From Oleoguttula mirabilis (Eukaryota > Ascomycota > Dothideomycetes > Mycosphaerellales > Teratosphaeriaceae), in NCBI GenBank assembly GCA_035135055.1, contig JAVFHQ010000021.1:124001-188000 (forward strand): a stretch of 64,000 nucleotides of DNA. The letters are read 5' to 3'. The first letter of the stretch is position 1; each line of letters opens with the position of its first letter. Shown one piece after another: positions 1 through 9,643 of this stretch. Below the pieces are notes generated by a model, which worked only from the letters and a program-made list of their open reading frames with translations, ran no database searches and was not told the DNA's origin. Both the position numbers and the translations under genes were made by a program.

Positions 1-129
1 CTGACGATGTTCAGCGAAGAAATTAGTAGGAGTGGCGAGCAGCTTGGGAATACTCCTCAGGCCTTCTCGCATTTGGCGTTGATTAGTGCGGCGTTCAATC
101 TGGATAGGGTGACGAAGGCGAAGAGGTAG
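1..129 (+). CDS. GH15-family (glucoamylase/trehalase-like) glycosidase, 3' end only
   Basis: The window opens inside a gene. Frame 1 reads 42 codons and stops with TAG at 127-129. The peptide contains EQLGNTPQAFSHLALISAA, which matches the very C-terminal signature of glycoside hydrolase family 15 proteins (usually LGN-PQAF-HLALI-AA). In this family the motif lies in the last helix pair of the (alpha/alpha)6 barrel. Only the tail is visible, so the catalytic acids cannot be checked and the substrate (starch, trehalose or another glucoside) cannot be stated. The stop directly after a short basic tail is normal for the cytosolic, trehalase-like branch without a starch-binding domain, but that is inference. 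Confidence 0.7.
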   Translation: MTMFSEEISRSGEQLGNTPQAFSHLALISAAFNLDRVTKAKR

Positions 130-649
130 CGGGATGTAACCTTAGATCGCGGATTCACAGAATGGTTCAAGGTTGGATAGCTAGTCATGGCCACGGGACA
201 GTACGGTGCCGACGGAACAAAGTGTACGATTGCTCACCGCTACCCGGACATCCCATGGTACTGCTATCTGCTGGACTGCCTCAGCTACTGCCTCTCCGCT
301 CTGTAGCTCGGTACAGGAGCTGGAGTGTTGGGGGATGGCTGGCTAGTCTGATGGTGTCACGACCGGCAACCCAGCTTGGTCGTGGACTGCTATCCAGCGG
401 TCTACCGTCTAGGGCGAGGTGGGAGCGGAGTCCAAGGCGCCATTGCATGTATCGAGTGACCAGTATGTCTCTTGCAGCTGCGAAACGTTGAGCAATCACT
501 AGCAATCAACAATCGACCCCTTGCGTCCCCTCTAGTTTGTAACGGAACGCGGCGCCACCTAGCAAAACGAATGTGGGAGAAGAGGTAACACGTCATCAAT
601 ATGGAGCCAGGCTGCCGGGTGAGGTGAGTAGGCTTGACAGTGGACACTC
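130..649. other. Intergenic stretch without recognised gene
   Basis: About 520 bases between the GH15 stop and the first gene remnant. Both strands hold only short frames without recognisable motifs. The missing N-terminal half of the permease pseudogene further right was looked for here and not found. Confidence 0.5.
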
Positions 650-1177
650 TCAGGCATTGCTAGCGTTTCCAGCAAGCCATCGATCGATCCATCTCGTCTT
701 CTTGCCGAAGTGTCGAGGCAATCCCAGCTGCCCGTAGCTCATCTCATACTCGCTCAATTCTTGCCCGTGAGCTACCACGCCGACGTTGAGGTTGATCCGG
801 AGCTCAGCAAGCGCTTCGTGGATGTTGTTGTCAAGCTCGTTATCATGCTTGTACAATAGCACAACGTCGCGGAGCCACTTCGTTTTCTCTGGACCCAGTG
901 CAGTGAGCCAATCGATGAATGTGCTTTGACTTCAATGGTCGGTCCAATAATTCAACGGCCTCCAGCACTCGAATTGACTGGAGATACGATCAGCCCCAGG
1001 CTGAAAAAGGTCATGCTTTATCCTGCGGCTCCCTTACTTCTCCGAATAGTAGAGGTGCAGCATCTCGCGTCTGGTCAAACTGCATGCCCGGGTGATCGGT
1101 GGTGGGAGCGGTCTGTTGACGAGCCCAACCGGATACGACTTCGTAGGTGCAAAAGGTATAACCCATCTCCGAGACAT
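650..1177 (-). pseudogene. Decayed fungal gene (2EXR/F-box-like family tail)
   Basis: Reading leftwards, ATG at 1177-1175 starts 47 codons (1177-1034) that contain PPPITRACSLTRREMLHLYY and stop at TAA 1034-1036. Proteins of the large fungal 2EXR/F-box-like families carry a similar 'ITR-CR-IR-E-LPLYY' block just after their N-terminal domain. A second coherent stretch (about 914-650) includes FIDWLTALGPEKTKWLRDVV and ends at TGA 650-652, resembling the conserved 'W--ALGP' segment that follows in the same families. Between them the frame is broken by stops and at least one frameshift near 915. A GTAAG..TTTTTCAG pair at about 1035-999 may be a shortened intron. The N-terminal domain is absent because the permease remnant begins immediately upstream. 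The family assignment rests on motif resemblance only. Confidence 0.5.
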
Positions 1178-1200
1178 AAGCTGACTTATACCCTTCGGTA

Positions 1201-2029
1201 TGGTGGATCGAAGTCTTCTACAGTGCCACGGGTACAGGCGGTACAGCTGAAATGACGGCTGTGTTGGTCACCCGTGAGCAAACCAAAGGGTTCAATCCAC
1301 GTCTGAGACACTGGATGAGTTCTAACATTTTGTTTCAGTTATGTGACTCGCCACCATTGGCTTCCTGGCAACATCATCGAGGCAGACGTGGGCGTTCGCC
1401 AGGGACCGTGAGTTCATCCCGAACACAACAGCATTGTTGCTCGACAGATGCCTGACCGACATCTACAGGTGGACTGCCCTTCTCGGGATACCTTGCTCAA
1501 GTCAACAAGACTCTGGCGCTTCCGCTTCGCGCCCTCGTGCTCGGTAGCATCATCCCATGCCTCATCGCCCTCATCACATGGGATCGACAGCGGCCTTCAA
1601 GTCTGTACACCTAACCGCTCAAACCCTAAGACTTACTGACACGCTGCGCAGCGCAATCGTCTCCCTGACAGAAGCTAGGCTCTTTCTCTCATACCTCACC
1701 CCGATCATCCTTATCATGATGAAGAAGATAAAGGGCGAAGAGATCCGCTACGGGCCCTGGGCACTAGGAAATGTTGTGTTTTCGTCAATGGGTTTAGCGT
1801 GGTGTTCTTGACCATATCGGTCTTCTTCTCATTCTTCCCGCCGGCCATACCGGTCACGGCGGTCACGATGAACTGGAGCATCGCGGTCTTTGGCGGCCTG
1901 ATATTGGGGTTGGTATGGTATGCCATTATTGGGAGGCATCAGTACAGTGGGCCGACTGTAGAGCGGCCGTTGGTAGTCACGGAAGAGCCGAAGAGATGTC
2001 TAGCTGCGGTTGAACCATTGTCTCCCTAG
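1201..2029 (+). pseudogene. APC-family amino-acid/choline permease pseudogene, C-terminal half
   Basis: When spliced by eye, this region gives a permease of the fungal GABA/choline APC type. It has the pieces IEVFYSATGTGG, SSRQTWAFARDR, LPFSGYLAQVNKTLALPLRA, GSTAAFNAIVSLTEA, EIRYGPWALG and PPAIPVTAVTMNWSIAVFGG, in family order. Three introns are still recognisable: 1274-1338, 1408-1468 and 1601-1651, each with GT, a CTGA-type branch point and CAG. Three lesions inactivate it: an in-frame TGA at 1344-1346, a frameshift near 1576 and another near 1780. The final frame runs to the normal-looking C-terminus and stops at 2027-2029. The N-terminal transmembrane half is missing or unrecognisable. 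Because introns persist, this is an old genomic copy and not a retrocopy. Confidence 0.75.
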
Positions 2030-3093
2030 GGTGCAGTGGAATATATCGTGCCACTGCCACCGCCACACCGACAACGCGCCTTGATACGCGGGCTGAGACC
2101 GGGCATTTTCAAAATGTGAACCGGACCAGATCTCATGCATGATGCAGGATGCGGCCACCTCGAGGGCTCGATGCAGCAGTGACTTTAGTACGCTGACGCG
2201 CTTCTGGCTGCTTCCAAGATTATTACCCCTATTAATTATTATTTGTGATACCTTCTCAACATATCCACGTCGGACAGCTGCTTATTGGGCGTCTATGATC
2301 TGGCTGTGCCTGCCCAGAGGTACCTTGTGTGTGCGATGTTCCGTCAGCTGGCGGCCATCAATCAATCACACCTGCAATCATCAATGTCTGAACGATCAAA
2401 TGGGTGAGCTCCGTTCTCTTCCTCTCCTCCCCGGATTGTCCCGGTTGAACCTACCTGTATCGCCCGGCAATCAGCCAGCAAATCGTATCTGGCCTTCGTC
2501 ATATGCGGCGCGTTGGCGCGTAGAGTCAATAGCCCTGCACTGATAGCGTGCGAAGCTTATCAAGCTCGCCGGTGACGATGTATCATGTACTGCGGTACAC
2601 CGTACATGATGAGCCATCAGTGATTCGTGATGCATCGCTTAGGAGGCGGTGGGATGTCGCTGGGGAGCCTCACTCTGGCGTGATCACCCCCAAGTCGTTT
2701 ATTATCGAGACCTACACATGCCTGAAAGTGACGACTCTGACGAGACATACCGGGACGCACGCAGAGTTAAGATTCCGCGCCTGTTGACAGCTACTAATGG
2801 TCGGGTGGTCGTCTGATCCCACTGCTGGCCTCTGCGCATTGGATCCGAGAACCAAGCAAACATCAGTCCTGTGATATCACGTACTTGTGCGTCGACAACA
2901 GCTTATCACCACCTCGTCCGAAGACCTTAGACACCACTATCGCCCATCACGACACAGCTCATAGTGCGCGCATATTGGCGGACGAGTGGCGCGTGACCGG
3001 CGAGGCCACAAGCTCGAGACCAGCGGCCCTGTGCTGCGACGACCTATTATTTCAACCTCCGGCGAATCACCAGCTCATTGCACCCCACCGACG
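2030..3093. other. Intergenic, with a short palindrome
   Basis: About 1 kb between the permease relic and the next gene. Frames here (for example 2139-2543) are low in protein character. A 9-bp perfect inverted repeat, ATCATGTAC / GTACATGAT, lies at 2582-2590 and 2602-2610 around a small inner CGGT/ACCG stem. Nothing else was recognised. Confidence 0.5.
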
Positions 3094-4863
3094 ATGGCGT
3101 TCCAGCAGCCTCGACAGCGACCGCAGGCGGCACGCCAGGTCTCCTTCTCCACGCAGACCGCTGAGCAGCAAGTGCCAGCATCACCAGCGCGCAAACGGCA
3201 CTTGGAAGAATCACAAGAATGGATACTGTTCTCGCCGGCGCCGAACACGGATGGCCAGTCGCAGACAACACGAACGGCGACCGACTTCGGCTCGCTAGAG
3301 ACACATGTCCGGTCGCAAACTGCTGCCGATAGCGCAGAAGAGGCGACATGTCTAGGGACAGACACTGACGATGAGAATGCTGAGCTCGACAGCCTGGACG
3401 ATGGCCTACACGCCTTCCACCACCACCCCTTCTCGTCTTCTTCGAACCAGCTTGACCAGAGTGGCGGCACAGTGCTGCCTACTCATGACGGTCTCGGCGC
3501 ATTCTCGTCGGGTGGCTTACAGGAGCAGCTATGGCAGTTCGAGCGTTACAACCCTCATAGGCGGCGAGTGAGGCGGAGGAGTAGCATTCAAAAAAGACTG
3601 GATGAGGTAGAAGAGGAAGTCGAGGTGGACCTGGCAGACGAGCGGACGGCGCGGGTGGAAAAGTGGCGATTGGAGCAGAGCAGAGCGGTCTTGGAAGAAA
3701 TTGAGCGGGAGACACGAAGGCGGCGCAGACGCATGAGCCGGATGAGCGGAGCCTCGGCTTCGGGAGATATCAGAACAGACACGCATCAGACCGAGACGGT
3801 AGCAGGCGCACGCGCAGACGCCTTCATCCAAGGAGAGCCGGAGACGGTTCAGAGAGCCGAGCAACAGCAGCCAGGCGAATCGTGGTGGCAAAGGCTCACA
3901 CGGCGAGTGATACAAGACTTGATCGGCTTGGACGAGAACACATTGTCCGTCATCTTTGGCGAGCAGCTACCGGAGGATCCATCACCTACGCCTACGCAGC
4001 CATCTCCGTTGGCTACGGCGGCGCAACAGGAGTCCAGGGTCGCGTTCCGGGACCGCGAGTACGACTGGGAGACGAAGCTGCTTGAGCGGATCGCGAGAGA
4101 GCTCGGAGTGCTCGTTCATCAGCTCTCGGAGCACGAAGGCGCCTTCAGCACGTACCAGAGAGTACAAGAGGAGCCAGAATATGCAGGCCTACCAATGCCA
4201 GGAGCTACACAAATACGTCCATCGCCACAACAGCAGCGGCGAAGACGATCAAGCAATAATGTGCAGACTGCGCCATCAGATGCGCTCTTCACCCCAACAC
4301 TCGCGCAGGCGCCTGTCTCACCAGGGGAGCAGACCGATACCTCGCTATGGGGCATTGAGGAAGAGCCCAGTCAGCCTTCACGGGATGAGGAAGGGGCGAG
4401 GTTGAGGCAAGATCAAGAATATTGGGAGCGCGACGTAGACGTCAACATGATCTTCTCGTACCTCAGGCGGCGCTTCTCCTCAAACACACCTCCACCGCAG
4501 CCTACCGCGGCCGGGCCGCTCCCAGCATCGTGGGCCACCAACTCCGCCTCGGTGTTCGGCAGCTCACCCGAATCACTCCGTCGCGCAGAGGTGATAAGGC
4601 GGCAGCATCCACTCGTGTCACGCGCAGCTGAGCGTGCCGCGGCGCACCACAAGCGGCAGGAATCCCTCCTGCGACGACACCAGATGCAATCGCTGCTGCA
4701 GAAGCGGCCCGGCGGCAGCAGTTGCGCCAGCCAGAGCACCAAGCGCAGTCGGCGAAGCAAGAGCGGCAGCTCTAGGAATTACTGGGATCTGGGCGGCAGC
4801 GTGGGGAGCGTGGGCAGCGGGCCTGCCATGAGCTCCGGGTTGGGTGGATGGGGGGAGGTTTAA
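3094..4863 (+). CDS. Conserved fungal disordered protein of unknown function
   Basis: Single-exon gene of 589 residues if the ATG at 3094 is used. The frame is open from an upstream ATG at 2986, but the 36 extra residues look like untranslated sequence, while the peptide from 3094 has a plausible start followed by a segment ending EWILFSP. The protein is mostly low complexity: Gln, Ser, Pro and charged runs, an Arg/Glu-rich probable coiled coil at about residues 150-220 (Arg-rich RRRRRR near its end), a short structured-looking block WWQRLTRRVIQDLIGLDE near 265-285, a second near 315-350 (EYDWETKLLERIAREL), and a basic Ser-rich tail. No known enzyme motif, signal peptide or membrane segment is visible. 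The basic clusters could act as nuclear localisation signals, which is inference. I do not recognise a named family. Confidence 0.7.
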   Translation: MAFQQPRQRPQAARQVSFSTQTAEQQVPASPARKRHLEESQEWILFSPAPNTDGQSQTTRTATDFGSLETHVRSQTAADSAEEATCLGTDTDDENAELDSLDDGLHAFHHHPFSSSSNQLDQSGGTVLPTHDGLGAFSSGGLQEQLWQFERYNPHRRRVRRRSSIQKRLDEVEEEVEVDLADERTARVEKWRLEQSRAVLEEIERETRRRRRRMSRMSGASASGDIRTDTHQTETVAGARADAFIQGEPETVQRAEQQQPGESWWQRLTRRVIQDLIGLDENTLSVIFGEQLPEDPSPTPTQPSPLATAAQQESRVAFRDREYDWETKLLERIARELGVLVHQLSEHEGAFSTYQRVQEEPEYAGLPMPGATQIRPSPQQQRRRRSSNNVQTAPSDALFTPTLAQAPVSPGEQTDTSLWGIEEEPSQPSRDEEGARLRQDQEYWERDVDVNMIFSYLRRRFSSNTPPPQPTAAGPLPASWATNSASVFGSSPESLRRAEVIRRQHPLVSRAAERAAAHHKRQESLLRRHQMQSLLQKRPGGSSCASQSTKRSRRSKSGSSRNYWDLGGSVGSVGSGPAMSSGLGGWGEV

Positions 4864-5048
4864 CGTGGAGAAGATGAGAAGATGAGAAGATGAATGTATG
4901 ACGGTGTCGATGTCTCTTTTGTTCCCGCCTAGCTACTTCCTACTCGATTCTACTTCAGCCCGGTGGACATGGCTTACGAGCCGGCATCCATAGAGGCCTT
5001 TCCACACGACACATAGCTCAGAACACCAAGCTTGCTTCAGACCACCCT

Positions 5049-6761
5049 TTATTTCTTCGCAAGGTACTTCTCAGCATAAGCATCCGCCCCGAGCTCCGCC
5101 AACTTCCGGTCCTTCTCCCTCACCTCACCCCTCGAGTCCTGCATGTACTGTACGTACTTCTTCGCGATCGCCGCGTCGCCTACCCCGAGAATCCTAGCCG
5201 CATACAGTGCAGCGTTGGTGCTGTTGTTGACGCTCATGGCGGCGACAGGCACGCCTTTGGGCATGTTGACGATGCTCAACAGACTGTCCATACCGTCGCC
5301 TATAGTCGGCTTCACCGGGATGCCGATGACGGGCAGATGCGTGTAAGCGGCCACCATGCCGGGCAAGTGTGCTGCGCCACCAGCTGCAGCTATGATGCAT
5401 TTGATGCCATTCGCGGCTGCGGAGGAGGCATGTTCGGCCATCCAGGCAGGCGTGCGGTGGGCGGAGGTAATGCGGACGGTGTAGGGTATCTCGAACTTCT
5501 TAAGGATGGCGAGGCCGGGCTGCACAACCGGCAGGTCGGAGTCGGAGCCCATAACCACTGCAACGAGCGGCTGCTCCTGAGGCTTGCTGGGCACGGCGTT
5601 TGCGCGCTTCGGCTTGTCTTTGTCGGCGTACTCGATCATAGGCTGGATGATGGTTTCCGCTTCAGACATCGTGGGCGCGGTGACAGTAATATGTCCCATC
5701 TTCCTGCCCTTTCGCGCCTTGCCTTTACCGTAGAGGTGGATCTTGGTTCGGCGCTGCTTGAGCGCTTCCTGCGCAAAGGCTTTGTGCGAATCCTCTGAGT
5801 CGCCACCCAAGATGTTCAGCATGATCGCCGGTTCGCGGAGCTGGAGATCTTCTGCGAACAGCGGTAGATCCAGGATCGCGCGGAGGTGCGCTTCGTACTG
5901 CGAGACTGGACACGCCTCGATCGTGTAGTGGCCCGAATTGTGCGGCCGAGGGGCAATCTCATTGACGAGGAGGGTATCGTCTTCGAGGAGAAACATCTCC
6001 ACGCCGAAGACGCCCTTGCCTTCGAAGCAGGCTACGGCCTTCCTAGCCAGCTCCTGCGCCTGCTCATTGACTGTCTCGGATACGCCTCGGGCGGGTGTGT
6101 AAGTGAGTTTGCAGACGCTGTTCTCATGGATAGTCTCCACAGTAGGGAAGGATAGGACTTGGTCCTTCGTCTTGACTACCATTACCGCCAGCTCCATCCG
6201 GAAATTGGCCCACTTCTCGGCGTAGAGGTCCTTGTTGGAGCCCAGAGTGTCCAGTGCAGACTTGAAGTCGTCTTTGGTCTTCACTGGGAAGTTGCCTTTA
6301 CCGTCGTACGCTTCCCTACGTGATTTAAGCATGAGTGGAAGTCCTAGAGCCTCGCTGGCCTTCTGCAGATCTGGTATCGACGCCGAATCCAACGGCACAG
6401 ACTGTGCGGTGGCAACTCCATGGCTTTGTAACAGTTCCTTCTGGGCATACTTGTCCTGGATGGTGCGAATAGTCCTCCAGTGGGGTTGAACATCGGTGCC
6501 ACTCTGAGAGATCTGCTCCAATATGTCGGTGTTGACGTGCTCGATCTCAATCGTAACCACATCGGACTGTTCGGCCAGCTTTCTGACAGCGTCGGCATCC
6601 TTGAAAGAACCATCTATGTGGTTGCCATGGTTGATGACCTGCTTGGCTGGCGAGTACTCGCCACCGTCGAGAAAGTTGACCTTGATCTCGAGGAGGTTTG
6701 CCGCCTCCACCAGCATGCGGCCGAGTTGGCCACCACCAAGAACTCCTACGGTCTTGTCCAT
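5049..6761 (-). CDS. ADE2: Phosphoribosylaminoimidazole carboxylase (AIR carboxylase)
   Basis: Bifunctional purine-synthesis enzyme that converts AIR to CAIR, the step whose block turns yeast red. At 570 residues and without introns it matches the family length (yeast Ade2 is about 571). The N-terminal PurK-like ATP-grasp half begins VGVLGGGQLGRML (residues 5-17). Further on come GKGNFPVKT and the EIAPRPHNSGHYTIEA signature of the metal/ATP site. The C-terminal PurE-like mutase half starts near residue 403 with VVMGSDSDLP, followed by SAHRTP and AAAGGAAHLPGMVAA, the CAIR-binding loops. The ATG at 6761 gives the canonical start. The protein is expected in the cytosol. It is in tandem with RPL18 on the same strand; I saw no clear Bas1/Gcn4-type site upstream. 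Confidence 0.97.
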   Translation of the reverse strand: MDKTVGVLGGGQLGRMLVEAANLLEIKVNFLDGGEYSPAKQVINHGNHIDGSFKDADAVRKLAEQSDVVTIEIEHVNTDILEQISQSGTDVQPHWRTIRTIQDKYAQKELLQSHGVATAQSVPLDSASIPDLQKASEALGLPLMLKSRREAYDGKGNFPVKTKDDFKSALDTLGSNKDLYAEKWANFRMELAVMVVKTKDQVLSFPTVETIHENSVCKLTYTPARGVSETVNEQAQELARKAVACFEGKGVFGVEMFLLEDDTLLVNEIAPRPHNSGHYTIEACPVSQYEAHLRAILDLPLFAEDLQLREPAIMLNILGGDSEDSHKAFAQEALKQRRTKIHLYGKGKARKGRKMGHITVTAPTMSEAETIIQPMIEYADKDKPKRANAVPSKPQEQPLVAVVMGSDSDLPVVQPGLAILKKFEIPYTVRITSAHRTPAWMAEHASSAAANGIKCIIAAAGGAAHLPGMVAAYTHLPVIGIPVKPTIGDGMDSLLSIVNMPKGVPVAAMSVNNSTNAALYAARILGVGDAAIAKKYVQYMQDSRGEVREKDRKLAELGADAYAEKYLAKK

Positions 6762-7308
6762 GTTTCGAGAGTGCTACCGCAGCATTTCAACAGCAGAACT
6801 TCCTCGGGACGTAAGGGAATGGGCGTCAAAGAGCGCTATGGTAGGCAATTGTTTCGTAAGGTCTCCAGTAACGAAGTTCTGTGATCGACGGAAACTTTCA
6901 ACATCGATTGGGATGTCACGGGGGTCACCAGGCACTGCAGCGCACTCTTCTCACAAGGAGTGAGAAAGGTTCACTGGATGTACGTTCACTTTACATAATC
7001 TCGAAGATGGGTGCATTGGACGCGAAAGGGTTAAGCACATCATATCGCTCATTGAACCAAGGGATAAGAGCCGTGATGGCACTCCGCAGCATATACGATC
7101 TCGGACCGGCACTCATTGGACAGAAAGCATTTCCTCATATCGCTATCTGCGAAGCCCATAAAGCAACGCCAGGTGTCTTGCCATGCAGGATAAAGCAGCC
7201 TCGAGCATCCAGCATGCTCCACTCTCCATCGGTGCTGACGTTGGGCAGCACGCGGCTGTGTCCACATCTGCCACCCACCTCCATCCACTTGACTTGTAGA
7301 CGCTTCTC
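6762..7308. other. ADE2 upstream / RPL18 downstream region
   Basis: 547 bases that hold the ADE2 promoter and the RPL18 3' untranslated region. Apparent plus-strand frames overlap ADE2 antisense and have no protein signature. No TGACTC-type Bas1/Gcn4 element was seen. Confidence 0.5.
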
Positions 7309-8104
7309 TTACACCTTGAAACCACGCGACCGTCTGCGACCACGAGCGCGCTCGAACTTCCTGCCCTTGCTCTCGATCTTTGGCTTCTGTAATGGTTGTT
7401 AGCGGCGTCAGCGGGAGGCAATTACGGACAGCGCAACGCACCTTGTCGGTGTGCGGGCCGAAGCCGAAGTGCTTCACAGCCTCGCGAGAGTTCTTCGGGC
7501 CACGGAGGAGGATGACGTTCGAGCCAGTTGGTGCGCGCATAGCGAGCTGGTCGAAGGTGATGCACTCACCACCGGCCTTCTCAATGCGAGCGCGGGCGGT
7601 AGCGGTGAAGCGGAGGGCGCAGATGGTCATCTTCGGCACCTCGTAGAGGCGGGTGTCGTCCGTGACCGAGGCCACAACCGCGCGGATCTTGCCCTCATAT
7701 GTCTTCTCCGAGTGCTTGTTCGCGGTGACGCCAACGATCTTGGAGAGGGAGAGCGGCGCGCGGTTGATGCGGGACATCCGCAGGCGACGAAGGACGACGT
7801 TGTTGAACTTCGAGTCGGTACGGCGGGCGAGGAAGCTGTACAGCTTGTGCAGCAGCTTCACGTATGGGTTGTCGCTCTTCGGGGCCTTGCGGTGGCCGCT
7901 CTTGACGTGGTGCTTGTCCAAATCCTAGCCAGAAACAGTCAGGACAATGCTCGCATGAAGTCCTTTGACGACTGAAGGGTGTAGGAGGCATTTGGAAGAC
8001 GGGTGTTGGCTCCAATGGCGCGCCACACCCATTTGTCGTCCAACTGCCTCCCCCGCCCTCAGTGTTGAGCTTCTAGCACACTGGAGAGTACTTACGACAC
8101 CCAT
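7309..8104 (-). CDS. RPL18: 60S ribosomal protein eL18
   Basis: Three exons on the minus strand: 8104-8096 (only ATG GGT GTC), 7924-7442 and 7386-7309 (stop TAA), giving 189 residues. The spliced protein starts MGVDLDKHHVKSGHRKAPKS and ends SRGFKV, as eL18 proteins do. Internal blocks LARRTDSKFNNVVLRRLRMS, APLSLSKI, TICALRFTATARARIEKAGG and LLRGPKNSREAVKHFGFGPH are diagnostic. Introns are 171 nt (7925-8095, GTAAGT donor) and 55 nt (7387-7441, GTGCGT donor). A tiny first exon that encodes only three residues is typical of fungal ribosomal-protein genes. Reading through intron 2 gives a spurious longer frame to 7049, which is not used. eL18 is part of the large-subunit core. I looked for a snoRNA in intron 1 and found no convincing C/D boxes. 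Confidence 0.97.
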
Positions 8105-8805
8105 CTTGTCGGTATTGTGTTTGTCGTGTGGGCCGTACTGGTCGTTGTCGGCTTCGAATAGAGGTGTCCGCTCGAATTCGCTTGCAAAAGTTCGGTCTTG
8201 GCGCGTGCGGTGCGCTGGGTTGTTCCGGCGCTAAAGAATGACACCCCCGCGTCCTCCTCTTCCTCCTCTTCTTTTTGTCCAGGCACTGCAGGCAATTTCG
8301 TAATAACAATCCGTCATTCACCCATCTACCTTCTCGACATCCAGCAGGACAGGAGTGGCGGCTTCGAAGATGCCCCGACACAAACCCTGTACACGTATTG
8401 CTCCACGCGCCATCGCACACGTCGCAAGACTATACGGTGAACTTGATGGCACCTTCGGCGTGAGCAGCGACAATAGCTGGAGACCGAGAATGTCACGAAG
8501 ATGTGATTCATGATTCATCCTTCGCATCACCAGAATGGGGCATATATGCTATAGCGACTCATCACCCAATACACAGCCTTTGTATGCCCATTGATAAGAG
8601 CGAATCCCGATCTACCCGAGGCGAAGGCAGTGTCCCAAATCTCACCATATCTTGGGAGAGGCATTTCGTATGCTTCAGCAGACAGGTACAGTGTGCAGGG
8701 AGCAATAAGTACTGTTTGACTATCTCGATCACTATCTTCTGTATCTCCCATTCACCACTCTCAGCACCAGTCATCACAATGACCATGTCTATGGCTTCAA
8801 CTCCC
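8105..8805. other. RPL18 promoter and cutinase 3' flank
   Basis: 701 bases. Contains a CTC/CTT-rich run at about 8251-8278 upstream of RPL18. No further gene was recognised on either strand. Confidence 0.5.
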
Positions 8806-9643
8806 TCATACTCCGGTGGTCTTCTCGATGAAGCTGGCAGCTTGTGTCGCGTTGTTCCCATACGACAAGTGAGCTTGCGTGATGGTATAAGTGCCACTAC
8901 CATTGCAAACGTCATCACCATCTGCACATATCTCGAGGACCTTGCTTGAGGGCACGCTGCCCACAGACTGGCCGTTGAACGGGTCGCCTGTCATCATTAG
9001 CGAACGTGTCCCCGTTGCCGAGACAGGGTTACCACCTACCAAAGAGGACGACGGCAGCTACACTGGATGCAGAAAGACCCTGTGACTGCACGGCGTTGTG
9101 CACAACACACGCGCCTTGAGAGTAGCCAGACAATGCGATCTTGGTGTTGGGGCAGCGGGAGAGGATCGTGCTAGCAAGCTGGGCCATATCGGCGCCGCCA
9201 TCTGCACCGCAGTTCGCGTTGCCGGCGGTGCTGGCCGGGTAGTCGACGCCTTGCAAGGTCAGGTCGCTAGCGCCCAGGGCGCTGAGGAGCTGCTTGAACA
9301 TCGGCGGGCCAGCGACTGAACCAACGTTGCCGCTCTCCGAAGTCCCGCGAGCGAAGATCACGGTCAATGCAGTGCAGCCTGTATCACTTTCGATGTCACT
9401 GGCGTTGGCGCCACTGGTATACGCACTCTTGCCGCCGAAACTGCTGCTGGTGGCCGTTGCGGAGGCGGCTGCGGTGCTCTTGGCCGTAGTAGTGGCAGCC
9501 TTGGTGCTGGTTGCGCCCGAGCCGGCACAGGAGTAGGTATAAACGCCAAAGGTGCAGACTGCTCGCTTCTCGACCTCGTCGACCGGCGCAGCGTAGGCGG
9601 TGATGGCCAACGCAAGGAGCGCTGACGCTGAAATGAACTTCAT
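8806..9643 (-). CDS. Secreted cutinase (alpha/beta hydrolase)
   Basis: Two exons, 9643-9040 and 8987-8806, separated by a 52-nt intron (GTAGGT..ATGACAG), encode 261 residues. A signal peptide is evident (MKFISASALLALAITAYAAP), followed by a likely Kex2-type KR site near residue 27. The serine-esterase fold shows ALTVIFARGTSESGNVG (oxyanion region), the nucleophile elbow GYSQGACVVH, the acid in ICADGDDVC and the histidine in QAHLSYG, so the triad is complete. The cysteines of the usual two disulfides are present. The enzyme would hydrolyse cutin or similar polyesters outside the cell. Unusual is a Ser/Thr/Ala-rich linker (about residues 42-72) between the N-terminus and the catalytic domain, making it longer than the classical form of about 210-230 residues. 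Confidence 0.93.

Noticed and set aside
1286..1299. GGTTCAATCC, a possible tRNA B box
   Set aside because: It lies in an intron of the permease pseudogene and there is no A box or acceptor stem at the right spacing.
2139..2543. 134-residue plus-strand frame
   Set aside because: No recognisable motif, odd composition (many Cys, Trp, Arg), no supporting splice or promoter signal.
1..3000. Repeat-induced point mutation (RIP) as cause of the decayed genes
   Set aside because: The region is not AT-enriched and the visible lesions are indels and single stops, not dense C-to-T changes.
7925..8095. snoRNA in the first RPL18 intron
   Set aside because: No TGATGA C box paired with a CTGA D box, and no clear H/ACA hairpins.
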